Assembly (NCBI GenBank): GCA_037892935.1
Contig: JAYXKI010000002.1
Coordinates: 62,001 to 126,000, forward strand
Direction of reading: 5' to 3'
Origin: Phlebopus portentosus
Taxonomy: Eukaryota > Basidiomycota > Agaricomycetes > Boletales > Boletinellaceae
Length of the DNA stretch: 64,000 nucleotides
Shown: in pieces, positions 50,701-62,737 of the stretch
Numbering within the stretch: the stretch's first letter is position 1
How the letters are laid out: every line of letters begins with the position of its first letter
The notes under the pieces: model-generated
What the model was told of the DNA's origin: nothing
Seen by the model: the letters and a program-made list of their open reading frames with translations, nothing else
The model's database searches: none
Position numbers and translations under genes: made by a program

Positions 50701-53700
50701 CGTGAGTAACTGAGCGAGTGTACCATGGCCTGAGCAACTTACAAATATCCTCGGGCCTCTGAGCTTCATATGGGTATAATGTACGAACGCGGAACTCTGG
50801 AGGAAAATACGATTTTGAGACACAGTTAACTACCTAGAAAAAGCAGCTTTACCTTTTGACTTGTCAACGTCCTCCATAGGGTCAACGCTCGCTTCAGTCG
50901 CTAGTGCCTCAGCCGGTGCTTCATCCACCTGGATCGCTGGGATAGAAGCAGGTCTCGGCGGTTCCTCTTCTTCCTTCTCTTCGACTGTCGGCGGGAGAGG
51001 CGATACAGAACCCTGATCTGCCGCTAGCCCGGTATACCAGTCTACAGATTGTCTTTTGCTTGGTCGCGTAGAAACTTCTTCCCGGATAAGCGGTTCGGAT
51101 GCCGCCTCCGACGACAAGTTAGCCGCTGGAGCAGGAGGTGACGCTGGAGGTGACGCTGGCCGAGCAGCAGAACTGATATGCGGCGGGGGTGCTGTATCAC
51201 CAACGACACGGCCCGCGACGGGCGCTGCACTGCGGTCATTCGTGACTGCCTTCCTGAGTCGTGCTCCTTGGGCAATCGAGCTTAGCAATGCACTTCGATC
51301 GCCAGATGTCACGGCCGGTGCAACAGGTGGGGCCGCCGGGGCCGGGGGTGCCATGGGTGCTGCTGGTGGGGAGGTGGAGGCGGAGCAGCCGGCGTACTCG
51401 GCGAGACAGGTGCAGTCGCTGAAACCGTCGGCGGAGCGGAGGCGGAGGCGGCGGTGCTGGTGCTGGTGCTGGTGGTGCAGACATCGGGGCAGGAGTCTGC
51501 GGATGCGAGCCCGCTGCAGACTGCGGACGATTGCCGAAGAGCTGTTGTGCAAGCATATCACGAGCGTTGCGAGAACTAGTTATCTCATCATCGCTACTAT
51601 CGCCATCTTCCACCTCGCGTACATCACCCCAGTCTTCATCATCCTGTGGAACCGTCTGATAACTTGTCTTAATCGCAGGAGGCGCTGGACTACGAGAAAG
51701 AGGCGGCGAAGCAACTTGAGGAGGAGCCACCGGTGCTTGAGGCGGCTTGAAGAACGGATTCATACCACCAGTGGAAGCTGGAGGAGTCGGTATCGTGGCA
51801 GAACCATTCCCTTGGTTCATGAATTTGTTGAAGGGATTCGTACTGGATTTTTCGCTTAATGATGACACCGGAACGGACGATGGCGTTGTAAATAGATTAG
51901 ACGATGTTGCGACTACGCCCGGAGGCGGAGGCGGGGGAGCAGGAGGTGGTGCCACCGCCGACGGTGCAGGAGGTGCTGCGGGTGGAGGAGGTGCTACTGG
52001 TGGAGGAGGAGCAGTCGGGATCGAAGCGGGCGGGGCGGGAGGAGACTGGACCGGTGTACTCCGTGCAGAACTCTGCTTCACAGTGCCCGACATGAACTCC
52101 TTTCTCCTTTTTTCATACTCTTCCTCTGCACGGCGCATCTCCGCTTCTTCTTCCTCGAGTTGTCGAAGCCTTGCAGCACGTTCTTCGCGCTGTCTTCTCA
52201 GACGTTCCTCACGCTCGCGAAGCATCTTCTCCTCAGGATCTTCTTCGGGAACTACGGTTGGCGGACGAGTTACAACTGGTGGAGGAGCTGGAGCTTGCGG
52301 AACCGCAACTGGAAGAGCGGGAGGTGGTGGCACATGCGCAGCAGCCGGCGTTCTGGCAATCTGACCTCTCTTTGCAGGCGGAGGAGGGGCAGGAGCACGT
52401 TTTGTTACAGGTGGTACCGGCGGCGGTGACTTCACAGAAGCAGGAGCGCGAGGCGGAGATGGAGCGGCCGGAGCGACAGAGGCAGGGGCAGGTGTTACGG
52501 ACCTCCCTTCTTTGAAAGCCTTCTCGCTCTCTAGTTTCTCGCGTCTAGCACGTTCTCGTTCCTCGAGCTCCCTCTCGGCCTGACGTACTTTCTCTTCTGC
52601 TTCTTTCTTTTCGCGCGCGAGGCGCTCCTCAACACTTGTGTCGACACTCGGCGAAGTAGGCGGCTGGGGCGAAGGTCCAGGAGTAATGACACCCAGAGCT
52701 CGCATGCGCTCTTGCACCCTACGCTGCGCTTGCTCGCGCAACTCTTCTTTCGTAAGAGGTCGAGCTGCTGGCGTGGTTGGTCTCGGGGCCGGTGCTGGAC
52801 GGTTAGCAGTTGTCGATTCAGGAACCGGAGGTGGAGCAGGTGGTGGGGAGCGAGTTACCGCGGGAGGACTACGCGGACGATCATGGTTGCGGCTATAGGG
52901 TCTATCCCTGTCATGGTCCCTGTCCTGATCGTAGCCTCTGTCCCGACGGTCGCGATCCCAATCCCTATCACGATCTCTGTAATCACGGTCTCTTTCATAG
53001 TCTCGATCCCTGGAACGTTCCCGTTCGTACGTTCCACGCGAATATCCACCTTCGTAGCGGTCTGAATCACGGTCATCATAGCGTCCAAAGCGTTCATTCC
53101 GCCTGTCTCTCTCACGGGTCCACTCTCGTCTCTCGCGTTCGCGTCGGCGTTCCCTCTCCTCTTGCTTTCTCTGCACCTCCGGAATACGCTCATGCATCAA
53201 GTGCAATAAATCACGCTCAAGCCTGCGACGCTCCTCATCCTTTGCAATGGAACGTGGTCCGCGCGAAACGTACTCGAGATCCTCTTGGATGCGTTTCACA
53301 CGATAACGTAAATCATCCATTTCGCGCTCAAGTTCCTCGTCCTCTCGCGTACGATTCAAGTTCTCTTCAGTACTTTTCTCGAGCATTTTTTGGGTATTTT
53401 CGAGTGTACGACGCATACTTTCCAAATCCTCGCCAGGCGACTCCTTCCCAGCACGAACGTTACGACGATCAATATGACGAGACCGACTTTGGTAATAAGA
53501 TCCTGTGTCAACATCGTCAGAGTGCTTGTACACGGTCCCGTCTTTACGTCCTCCAGCGCCTGGAGCAGAAGTGTCATTGAATGACCTCACTTTGCTGCGA
53601 GACACCACTTCTCCGGTATCTGTAGACGATGGGCGAGACGTGTCATTCTCAAGGACTTTCTTTAGGAAGTCGACAGATGCGTCGAGATCGCGAGCTGATG

Positions 53701-54689
53701 GCGGCACAAGCTCAGGAGGAAGCTGATCGGGGACCTCCATTCCATTTAACTCTGTTGAAAGTTAGACAGCTAGATTAAGATATAAAAATACTCTTCTCAC
53801 TTCTGTAAATCAGGCCCATTGCAACGTGGAACTCCGCCTGGTTGAGTTTCCCTTTGTTATCCTGGTCGGCAAGAGCCCAGATTTTCGCGAGGGTGTTCTT
53901 GTCCAATCCACTTTGTCCAAACACCTCAAGTGCTGTCTGACCGTTGATATAACCGGTGCTTTGAGTATCCCACGCGCGGAAAATTTGATCGTAGTTTTTC
54001 TTTTCGACCTTGCTCAATGCCCATGACATCTTTGGCGTGGTCGACTGCTGGTTGTACTGTTGGATGCTTTGCTGAAGCGATGCTCCAGGACCACTGGGAT
54101 TACCGGCAAACTGCGGCACTCCACCCGAGAATGGCATGGATGGGTTGGCTGGCATGAAGGAGCTTGACATCATCTGGAGGCGTGGGTCGACATAACCGGT
54201 CATTTGAGGAACGAGCGCTGATGCGCCAGGGAAGCCGGTCATCTGAGGCGCAAGGCCTGAACCACCGCCCCCTGGGAAAGCAGGCGATGGATTCAAGAAA
54301 CTACGCTGAGGTGGAGGAGGTGGTGCTGGACGATACTGCTGACCGACTCCGAACCCGCTCCCCGAGTTTACCCCAGTGTTCATCGATCCAAAACCGGACC
54401 CTCCGAGGTTTCCAGGTAAAGGCGGCACAGGCGGGATTGGAGAGGTCTGTTGTTGATGCTGGAAACCTCCTTGAGGAAAGCCAGTCTGCTGAGGTTGCAA
54501 GCCTCCCATTCCTGGAAAACCCGTCTGCTGAGGCTGCTGGAAAGGTGGTCTCTGACCGGGAAATCCAGTGGGTTGAGGTGCGAGACCTCCTCCAGGAAAA
54601 CCCTGCTGAAATTGGCCAGCTGTTAGCGGAAAACCAGTCTGCATTGGATACTGGAAGCCAGGCTGGCCTTGGCCCCATTGCTGGGCCAT
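47707..54689 (-). CDS. CIN1: Intersectin/Pan1-type endocytic scaffold with RhoGEF (Cin1-like)
   Basis: A gene of about 7 kb with many exons. The N-terminus (MAQQWGQGQPGFQYP, ATG 54687-54689) carries four LxxQxTG motifs (LAPQPTG, LQPQQTG, LAPQMTG, LVPQMTG) known in Pan1 as Prk1/Ark1 kinase sites. One EH domain follows (SWALSKVEKKNYDQIFRAWD, IWALADQDNKGKL). Then come a charged coiled coil with an RD/ER-rich tract, a proline-rich segment, an acidic DDEDWGDV motif, two SH3 domains (VRTLYPYEAQRPEDLSF; KAKALYSYSGGNSDELPF), a DH domain (AIFELINTEAAYVRDLQLIV; SSYLLAPMQRITRYPLLIRQ) and a PH domain (GPRKLIREGTLMKHKSGRK; FKASTPRECQEWVKAI). This is the order of intersectin and of Cryptococcus Cin1, whose DH domain acts on Cdc42. 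Three one-base slips (51430-51440, 51368-51371, 47832-47836) break the frame and look like missing C/G calls. Stop at 47707-47709. Confidence 0.88.
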
Positions 54690-54938
54690 TTTTGAGACGA
54701 GCCCTGCGTTGTACTGTAGAAAGATGAGGGTTAAGTTACTGGCGATACGTGACGCGCAGCGCCTAAGCATCACAAGTGTAATCGTGGGACTCGCTTCCCT
54801 TAACCGATGATCTCTAACACATTTCGTCAACTGTCGTCAACTGTATGATGACTTCATCCTTATTTTCTCCGCGGCAAGTTTCATTAAACTGTATACTATA
54901 CAAGCTAGCATAATGAGAAGATAAAAATCGGAAACACT

Positions 54939-57609
54939 TCATAATGCATCAAAGTTGATATGGTGAGAAGCTCGTCTGCGTTCCAGCTCATCCTCTCGCT
55001 ATGGGAACAGCGTTCAGGTTCGTGAATCAAAATCCGTTCAGCAGAACTATCGCTCACCTTCTCATTTAAATGAAGCACAAACACGACACACGCCAACAGA
55101 ACCACCAGCACAATCACAGTTAATGTTACCCACGGTATCCATGCTCCCGGTCGCAAAAATAGCTCGCGATGCCATGATCCATCATCAGTCGTCGGCGGGT
55201 ATATGACAACTTTCGAATTCGGAATCACGCCTTCCATATTTAAGAAATGCTCGGATGACTTCTTTGTCGAACCCACGAAGAGGTTCTCAATGTAGTTGTT
55301 CGTCCGCCCCAGCCCGAAGAAGGAATAAGGAGTCAAGAGTGCCTGGTACGCAGTTTGTGGAAGTTGCGCAACTGGTGAGAGCTGGTTAAGTAGATAATCA
55401 AAGGCAGAGTGGAAACACATACATACCTTGAGCAGCGGAACGGCGACCAGTTGTATCAAGAATGGTGTACTTATACGATGCACCAGAGTAGCTAACTCCG
55501 AAAGGCTGATGAGGAAACCATCATCAGAAGAATTGTCTAAACGCCAAGTAGCAACAATCTTACGCGATAGTGTTTGGTTCCATTACGACCCTTACACCAT
55601 CCGTTGTCACAAGCACCGTTGAGCACTACGATTCCTCGATTCAGTCGCAAAGTATCCAATGTCAGGTTTCCAGCTTACCGATGGCTTTGAGGAAGAAGGC
55701 GTCAAAGAAGAAATTATTCTGAATGAACAAGAATGGTCCCTGTCCTTGTTCTCCAGTTCTCTGCACCAAGATGTCAAGAGTACCCTGCAAAAGAGACAGA
55801 ATGTTAGGTCTGCTTCTGAAATCCATCGGTAACACGCACGTCTTCATCAACATCTATGAAGGAAGCGCTGCTAGCGTCGACTATGCGATTCATTGCTTCC
55901 GCATCCTTTGTGACCACCTTCCATCCAACGCGTCCGTGTCCCGATGCATCGCACCCTGCAACGCCCTTCCCGCACGGTACAGAGAGTGCCAACCTCGCAG
56001 TGCGATCACTGACATCACCGATACCTAAGAAGCCTCCGTGGGGATTGGTAGCGGTTATGAAGAGTAAGTCTGGAAAGCCGTCGAGGTTCGCATCTCCAAG
56101 ACGAATAGGTAAAGGAATTGATGGAGAGGAACGAGTATCGCGAACAAGTAGTGAGCTTTTAGGGAAGAGGTCCGTCACTGGGAAATGCACATATGCCTAA
56201 ATTGGTTCGTCAACTCAGGATCTAGGAGGGATGATGCAAGGGCAACATACGTCATTTTCGGCTCCATCGCTCAGGTCAAAATGGAAGTCCGGGTCCGCAG
56301 CACATAACTGGTCTGGCCGCCTACATACTTTCTTCCCGTTTCGAGTTACCAGACTTGTCGCACGCTCACATAATGGTAGTTGCTTGTTGTACGCAATGTG
56401 GATCTCGCATGCCGAGCCAACTCCTGTCGAGCCGGAAACCGACGAACATGTCGTAAGTACCATGTCAATAGTCCCATCGCGATCCACATCCGCAAACGAA
56501 ATTGATTGAACTCCAGAAGGTAAACGATCACTTTGTGCAAGAGTAAACCCATCGCTCTTGTCATTCCTCCAGATCTGAAATGACTTCCTGTCAGAGCCTG
56601 GTTCGTCACAGACCAGGAAGACGTCTACATGCAACCACAACTCAGATCACGAGTATACGCAAATAGGCAAGCACATACCTGCTAAGCAGTCTCCATCGAA
56701 GTCGACAACAGCGTTGCTATGGGGATTAGAAATAGAACACGATGCTCCGTCAAATGGTGCGTCCGTTCTGTTGGGAGTCAGTATGCGGTGCAGGTAATGA
56801 GAAAAGATACCTTACACGGAAAATACAGTCGTAAGCGGATCCGATTCATTGTATATATTATACCATACGCTCAATGAACTTGATCCGGAAGGTATTCCAA
56901 GAAGGTCGATGCTTAGGTCTCCATTCGCGTCGAGGGGTATTGCTTGAGCAGCGCTCGAGGATGGGACAACTAATGGCGTAGATTCTGAGAGAAGGACGTT
57001 TAACGGTGCTTTAAGAGGGCCACGGAAAGTAGCGGCAAGAGACTCACCGAAGCCGTACCCAGGGATACCAACATACAGCTCCATTTTAATTTCAGCCGCG
57101 GATGCAGCACGACTCATCACCAACAGGTCTAATGTCCCGTCGCGGGTAAAATCCCCGGGAACGACATTGTATATCTGCTCCGAATGAATGAACGATGCGC
57201 CATCGTGGAATATGAAGTTCTCTGTGACAGTCATTCTCAGTGTACGTAGAGAGACGGTATGACTGCGTGGACTCACTGTGGTCCCAAACGTGAATGGTAA
57301 GTTTACGGCCACTAGCATCAAGGGTCACAATATCAAGGCTTCAATGCATGAGTATAGAGTAGAGGTTAACAAATAGTCCAAGCAGTCGAAATAACACGAA
57401 TTTACTGACAATTGGTCTCCGTTGAAGTCCCCAAACGCAACTACGCGCTCGTCGGCTCCCAAACCAAGCGAACCAGCCTCCACCAGCGCATTTCCTTTGA
57501 ACCTTTTCGAAGGAAATGGCCAGATATCAAAGGCGCATGCAGATGATATTAAAGAGAGAATAAATATTGACTTTCGGTTTCGTCGCTGCCAGGAGAACAT
57601 CGTTGTCAT
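54939..57609 (-). CDS. FG-GAP repeat membrane protein, ITFG1/TIP-like
   Basis: The start (57607-57609) leads into a signal peptide (RKSIFILSLISSACA). The ectodomain carries a series of FG-GAP/calcium-loop motifs: FGDFNGDQL, GDFTRDGTLDLLVMS, PLDANGDLSIDL, VDFDGDCLADVFLV, ADVDRDGTIDMVLTT, GDANLDGFPDLLFI and DVDEDGTLDILVQRTG, as in integrin-alpha type beta-propellers. The segments GACDNGWCKGRNGTKHYRAF and LGRTNNYIENLFVG are typical of the T-cell immunomodulatory protein family. A single helix (WIPWVTLTVIVLVVLLACVV) precedes a short cytoplasmic tail. The last exon, reached by splicing from LHLNEK, reads DELERRRASHHINFDAL and ends at 54939-54941. Function in fungi is not established; ER or plasma-membrane location is expected. 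It diverges from the dehydrogenase gene. Confidence 0.88.
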
Positions 57610-58005
57610 TCATCGATATCAGGTCTTGTCATTGACACGACACGAAAGCGCCGATCATGTATGGTACAGATTTGGAGATGTTTAGTCATGCGTCTATCAG
57701 AACACTTTGTTTGGTCGATCGCCCATCGAGTGCTTCTTTTTTATGAACCATCTTGATGGAGCCTAAGTATGAGCCTGGCATGACTTCTCATAATCCGAAA
57801 TGAGAATACTGTTTTCTTCGCGCTATCCCTCGAAACTCATGGATTAACCACAGGTCCAAGGCGTTCTCAGGCGGCTGATTCACGTCCCCGGCCCGCCTAC
57901 CCGCCTCGGGGGCATATTTAAACTCACATTCCGGAATTTCTCACTATTACTCGTCACCTGCATTATCCTTCGTTCATCTGCGTTGTGAGGGCGTAGCATA
58001 GCACC
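57610..58005. promoter_or_regulatory. Divergent promoter between the ITFG1-like and dehydrogenase genes
   Basis: A 396-base intergenic region with both starts facing away. No specific site was identified. Confidence 0.4.
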
Positions 58006-59456
58006 ATGGCACAGAAGACATTTAAAGGGTACGGTATCACTGGTGAGTCTCGTACTGGATGAGACGATCTCAGTGACTGACGCTACGCTCTTGAAGATGT
58101 CCAGAAATGGAAGGAATTCAGCGTCATTGAGTATCCTTCGAAGAAATGGGCTGAAACGGACGTTGAGGTTGCCATCACACACTGCGGGTGAGTACCCAAC
58201 CCTGTAATGAACTGGGTAGAGTAACCCAGTGCTTCTTATATTCTAGTGTTTGTGCTTCAGACGTGCATACGCTAAGTTCCGGATGGGGAGCTATTCAAGC
58301 CCCTCTTGTCGTCGGGTTGGGTGTTTTTGCTGAAATGACCTACATTCTGGCATTTACATATCATTTTTAGTCACGAAATTGCTGGAATGGCAATACGAGT
58401 CGGTTCCGAAGTCAAAGGAATCAAAGTCGGTGACCGTGTAGGCGTTGGTGCTCAAATTGCCTCATGTTATAACTGTGCACTCTGCACTCACGATAACGAG
58501 AACTACTGTCCCAAGCGTATCGATACATACGGTGATAAATACCGGATGGAGTGGTAAGAATAGGTCTTCCTAGACTTCTCCTATACTGTGTTTCTGTAAT
58601 TAACCCGAGTCTACCTGTGTTAGCGCACCTTCGGGGGCTACTCAACTGGAATCATCGCGGATTATCGATATGTATTCCCTATTCCAGATGGACTCGGCTC
58701 CGCGGATACTTGCTCGATGCTTTGCGGTGGTCTCACGGTCTACTCCCCCCTCGTTCGGAATGGAGCCGGACCGGGTAAGAAAGTCGGCGTAATCGGAATC
58801 GGCGGGCTGGTACGAATACCTGGAACTGTGAAGTACTTGAATATTGAGAGCATCTTTTCATAGGGTCATTATGCTATCCTCTTTGCCAAAGCGCTTGGAT
58901 GCGAAGTTTATGCGTTCTCGCATAGCAGTAGCAAGGAGGCTGATTGCAGGAAGATGGGCGTAGATCACTACATTCCAGATTCGCCTGGATTCGAGAAGAA
59001 CTACCAATATGCTCTGGATATAATCATTTGTACCCGCGACGCGGTTGATGGATTTCCGCTGCAGGAGTATCTTTCGTGAGTTGCCTTCTGTCGTTTGAAT
59101 CACTTCTTCTCATCATTTGTAGAACATTGAATGTGCACGGGAAATTTATCTGCGTCGCACTACCTGAGAAAGCATTCCCGCCCATCACCGGTTTCACCCT
59201 TCTAAACAATGGATGCTATCTCGGAGGTTCACATATCGGCTCGAAAAAGGAAGGAATTGAAATGATGCAGCTTGCCGCAGAAAAGGGAATCAAACCTTGG
59301 TAAGACTCAAGACTACCAATGCTGCGTTTCGTCGTGAACTTATCACCTTGGTGTAGGATTCAGGAGATGCCGATGAAGGATTGCGAGAAGGCCATAGAGG
59401 GCATGTTGACTGGCAAGCCTCGTTATCGCTACGTTCTGACTCAGGACCTCGTATGA
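58006..59456 (+). CDS. Zinc-dependent alcohol dehydrogenase, cinnamyl/ADH6 type
   Basis: Exons include 58006-58042, 58097-58187, 58247-58315, 58371 to about 58555, and 58624 onward, to the stop at 59454-59456. The catalytic zinc motif is CGVCASDVHTLSSGWG with VVGHEIAGMAIRVGSEV. The structural zinc ligands are in CYNCALCTHDNENYCPK. The NADP-binding glycine-rich loop is KKVGVIGIGGLGHYAILFAK. The order and the GGYSTGIIADYRYVFPIPDG segment fit CAD/ADH6-7, which reduce aldehydes with NADPH. At 58542-58543 the codon run TAC CGG ATG GAG replaces the family's Y-P-D-G; one extra C would restore KYPDGVRTFGGYS across the next splice junction. Either an indel error or a real frameshift is present, so functionality is unsure. 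Confidence 0.88.
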
Positions 59457-59704
59457 GAAGAATTAAGCACCTCTCTACCCTTTACACAATTATATTATAT
59501 CTTTGAAGTGAATGTGAATGGAAATAAAATTCAAGTTTGTGAGAACTAAGAATAGGATGCCAACGTCTCGTGGCGGTCTTGGCCAGAGCTGACGTCATCA
59601 AATCCTGTGTCTTCTTCGGAATACAGTATATCCGTAGCAGTGTACGGCTCAAGCATAACAACGACGATGCGCCAAGGGGTCAACAGCGATACGGCCCTTT
59701 ACCA

Positions 59705-61347
59705 ATGCCCATAACGTCCGCTGCACATCCCGCTCATGGTACACAAGGATTCCTGCTCTTGACGCTTAACAATGTCGAGGCAATTTTGCCTGGTTCATCG
59801 GGCCCTATCATAGATCAGCTGGCGCTCGAATGCGTTACTCTCCCTGAGAACCCGTCATCCTTTTTATCGGAGGTAGAACTCGAAAGAGATGTATGGCTTA
59901 TTCTTCGAGTTGGTCCGAATGAAATGGCTATCTCGCCTACGCAGGTCATTCGCCACTTTCGGTCGGAACGGATGTTTATATTTGAAGCTGGAGCAAATCC
60001 CGTCGGCACTGAATCCAAGTGGATTTTGAAACTGCCAGTGCCTCGGAATCGGTCTGACACCGAAGACCAAGAGACATTCGGCGTACTGCTGGAGCAATAC
60101 TCGGCAGTCGAGGCGATCGATTCTTATGGTTCGCCACCAGCATATTCCGAGGCGATAACCCAATCACCTATTTCGATCAGCCCGCATTCCTCGTTAACTA
60201 AACGGCCCGTTCCGCCACCGCCTACTCAACAAATCGTCGAAAAGCCACCCTTACCGCCGAGATCGGTCTCTCCTGGCCTTCCTCATGAGAAATTGCATAA
60301 TGATGACCTGCGAGGAAGGCTCGTACTAGTCGACGAGAACGATGGAGAGTTAGTGGGCACTCTCGGGGAGCAGTACAATATCCGCGAAGATAATGCTCTG
60401 CAAACGAGAGGGCATGAGAAAGATCCCGTCATTGTTGATATCCCAGCGGATGGCGATACGACACGCGCGGAGAATGTCTACGTTTACCCGGTCCCATTGG
60501 ACCAACAGGACTCGATTATGAAAACAGCATCGATTATCAGGTAGATACATAGCTAGAGTTTTCACCCATATGCTTATTTGGTCTCATCTGTTTATAGTCG
60601 AGGGATGGTCCTTGCCACAGATGCCATCAACGCAGGAATAGGTGCCGCGTCTTCGCTATACGTTACTCACGCAAAGCCCAATGAAAAGCCTCTCGAGTTC
60701 TCGGATCGAACGAGGGGAAACGTTCGCCGCATGCACAAGATCTCTGGCAAAGCAGTGGAAGTGACTGCCAAGACCACTGGGTTGATCCATGGAGCCTTGG
60801 AACGCGCCGTAGGCCACATCAGCGGAAGCGACAAAAAGAAGGCCAAGAGCGGTGCTACCACGCCCACTCCATCTGCACCTGGTTCGCCGCCTCCACGACT
60901 GCCCCTTAAGAATAGGCTATTCTTGGCAACAGACATGCTGCTTACGACTGCCGAGAACTCAGCAAAGCAGCTTCTTGAACACGGAACAATGCACGTCAGT
61001 GAGGCACTTGGTCACAAGTAGGTACTGTTTCTCACGAGATGAAGCATTAATGACCTGTACCTTGTAGGTACGGCAATGATATGCGCGAAGCTTCTTTGCT
61101 TGTCGGCCAATCCGCACGCAACGTCGGTATAGTATATATAGACGCTCGTGGCGTGGGTCGTCGAGCACTGCTTAGGAAAGCAGGAAAACGATACATCAAA
61201 GCAAAGCTTGGAACGAAAGACGTCTTACTCGGCGTGGACCAGGACGGCGTCATCCAACAAAGCGGTAGCAGCCCGTCTGGTTCTACCCCTTATCTTACTT
61301 ACCCAGGTAACCGGAGCGAAGAAGGCCTGCGCAAAGACAAGATATAG
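59705..61347 (+). CDS. Senescence/spartin-domain protein
   Basis: Three exons (59705-60540, 60598-61017, 61068-61347) join in frame to 511 residues. The N-terminal domain begins QGFLLLTLNNVEAILPG and includes LALECVTLPENPSSFLSEVE. A central linker holds a PPAY motif (a possible WW-domain ligand) and proline-rich stretches (RPVPPPPTQQ, KPPLPPRS). The C-terminal senescence domain (spartin/ERD7 family) spans SRGMVLATDAINAGIGAASS, GNVRRMHKISGKAVEVTAKT, EASLLVGQSARNVGIVYIDA and GVGRRALLRKAGKRYIKAKL. Animal spartin works at lipid droplets, mitochondria and endosomes; fungal members are little studied. The start at 59705 is the first in-frame ATG, although the frame is open from 59570. Confidence 0.88.
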
Positions 61348-61932
61348 TTAAGGAGCTGTGTATACCCTTGATGCACTTGGTGCGTGTATCTAGTTTACCT
61401 CATTTTTCAGAGATACACTGTAGATATGATACCAAAAAGTTCGGAGACGAGTGGTTCCATGCTAGAAATACCAATGCCTGCTCATGGTCACCATGTGTAC
61501 TCTGCATACGATCACGGCGGGCTTAGGACTTCGCTACTTAAGAGGCACAGACTTTGATCGCCGTCATAACAGCCTCCAAGCGCGCTCGACACCATATGCT
61601 TCAGTTTGACCATCCCCTCCGGTCCCGCGTGGCTCAGGAGTTCCCGAACCGCTTTTAGCTCTGAGCGCCACTCAAGTCGTATGGTCTGTTAGTCTCTGTC
61701 TTCCTGTGGCTAGAAGATATAATTCGTTAAGGGCTCTTGCGGCAGTACAAGCATTGACTGGTTTGACTGACTGCGGACCGAGATGTCCGCTTCTCGTCTC
61801 GTCCTTCTTATAACACTTTCGGCGAAAACCCCACTAAGCTACAGCGTGTAAGTTCCAGAGGCTCTCGGGTATAAATTCTGGTCTTCTGGCCTTGATAACT
61901 GCTCATATACCCGTCTATCTTCCGCACTCAGT
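61348..61932. other. Spacer upstream of the compact Zn2Cys6 gene
   Basis: No gene seen. A TATA-like sequence (gggtataaat) at 61868-61877 lies about 60 bases before the next start. Confidence 0.4.
61868..61877 (+). promoter_or_regulatory. TATA-like box of the compact Zn2Cys6 gene
   Basis: The sequence gggtataaat lies 56-65 bases before the ATG at 61933. The position and the match to TATAAA are suggestive; use is inferred. Confidence 0.4.
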
Positions 61933-62737
61933 ATGCGCTCTTGGAAGACTTCAGCCTCGGAGAGCATTTTTTCTGTTCAATTGCCTGATCTTGACTCTCT
62001 CGACCCTACATCTAATGGCCGTAACTCCAAGAGCCCTCAGCAACGAAACAGGAAGCCCTGTGGAAGGTGCTCTGATAAACAGAAGAGAGTGAGTATTCTT
62101 TGCAGATACTAGGTCAGTGACTATGAATTTCATAACAATTTCCTACTCGTCCGAATAGTGCGACATCTCCCCGCCATACTCACCGACCAGATGTAGAGCG
62201 TGCACAAAAGCGAATGTACCGTTTTGTCCGCCCTACAAGGCGCGCCGCTCCAACGTTGTTAAGCAGACAATCGCACATCGTACGCACAGGTCTGAGCAAG
62301 AGCAAGCTCCCAAGGTCAGTTCTAGGCCCTCGGCCTCTCAGGTGCGCGTGGTACTTGAAACCGCCATTCAAAAATCAAAAAGTGGATTAAGCTATCCTTT
62401 TGTTTATTAGAGCCAATATTCTGGAATTGATGCCGCGACCAACTTCAGTCAACGACCAGTGATTCCTACCGAGGGCGAGACTCCAGCTCGAGATTTTCAG
62501 ACGGTCGAACTGGGCCTGGACCCAGCTGATGTACTAATGTCGTCGCGAGACGCACCGCTTCTGGATAACAATTGCGTTTACTACGACTCTGACCAAGCGA
62601 ATTTCGATGGAGGCCTCGATTCTGGAACTTCGTTGCTCCCGCTCAACAACTTCTTCGGTCAGTCCGAGGATGTTCTCAACAGTTCTGACTTTTTCTTTCC
62701 GAATACGTTTGTTCCCGCCTTCTTGCCTTCCCTGTAA
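61933..62737 (+). CDS. Compact Zn2Cys6-type DNA-binding protein
   Basis: Three exons (61933-62088, 62159-62341, 62411-62737) join in frame to 221 residues. A cysteine cluster spans the first splice site: KPCGRCSDKQKR then CDISPPYSPTRCRACTKANV and PFCPPYKARR. The spacing is C-x2-C-x6-C-x9-C-x2-C-x7-C, within the range of fungal zinc binuclear clusters, with basic residues between cysteines 2 and 3 and after the last. The remaining 120 residues are acidic and Asp/Ser/Phe-rich (SDQANFDGGLDSGTSLLPLN, NSSDFFFPNTFVPAF), like an activation domain. There is no middle homology domain. It probably acts in the nucleus on DNA; targets are unknown. Exon phases all agree, which supports the model. Confidence 0.7.

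Noticed and set aside
51747..53580. Several long plus-strand frames over the scaffold gene (Gly-rich, Arg-rich)
   Set aside because: They are complements of proline-rich and RD-repeat coding sequence and have no independent support.
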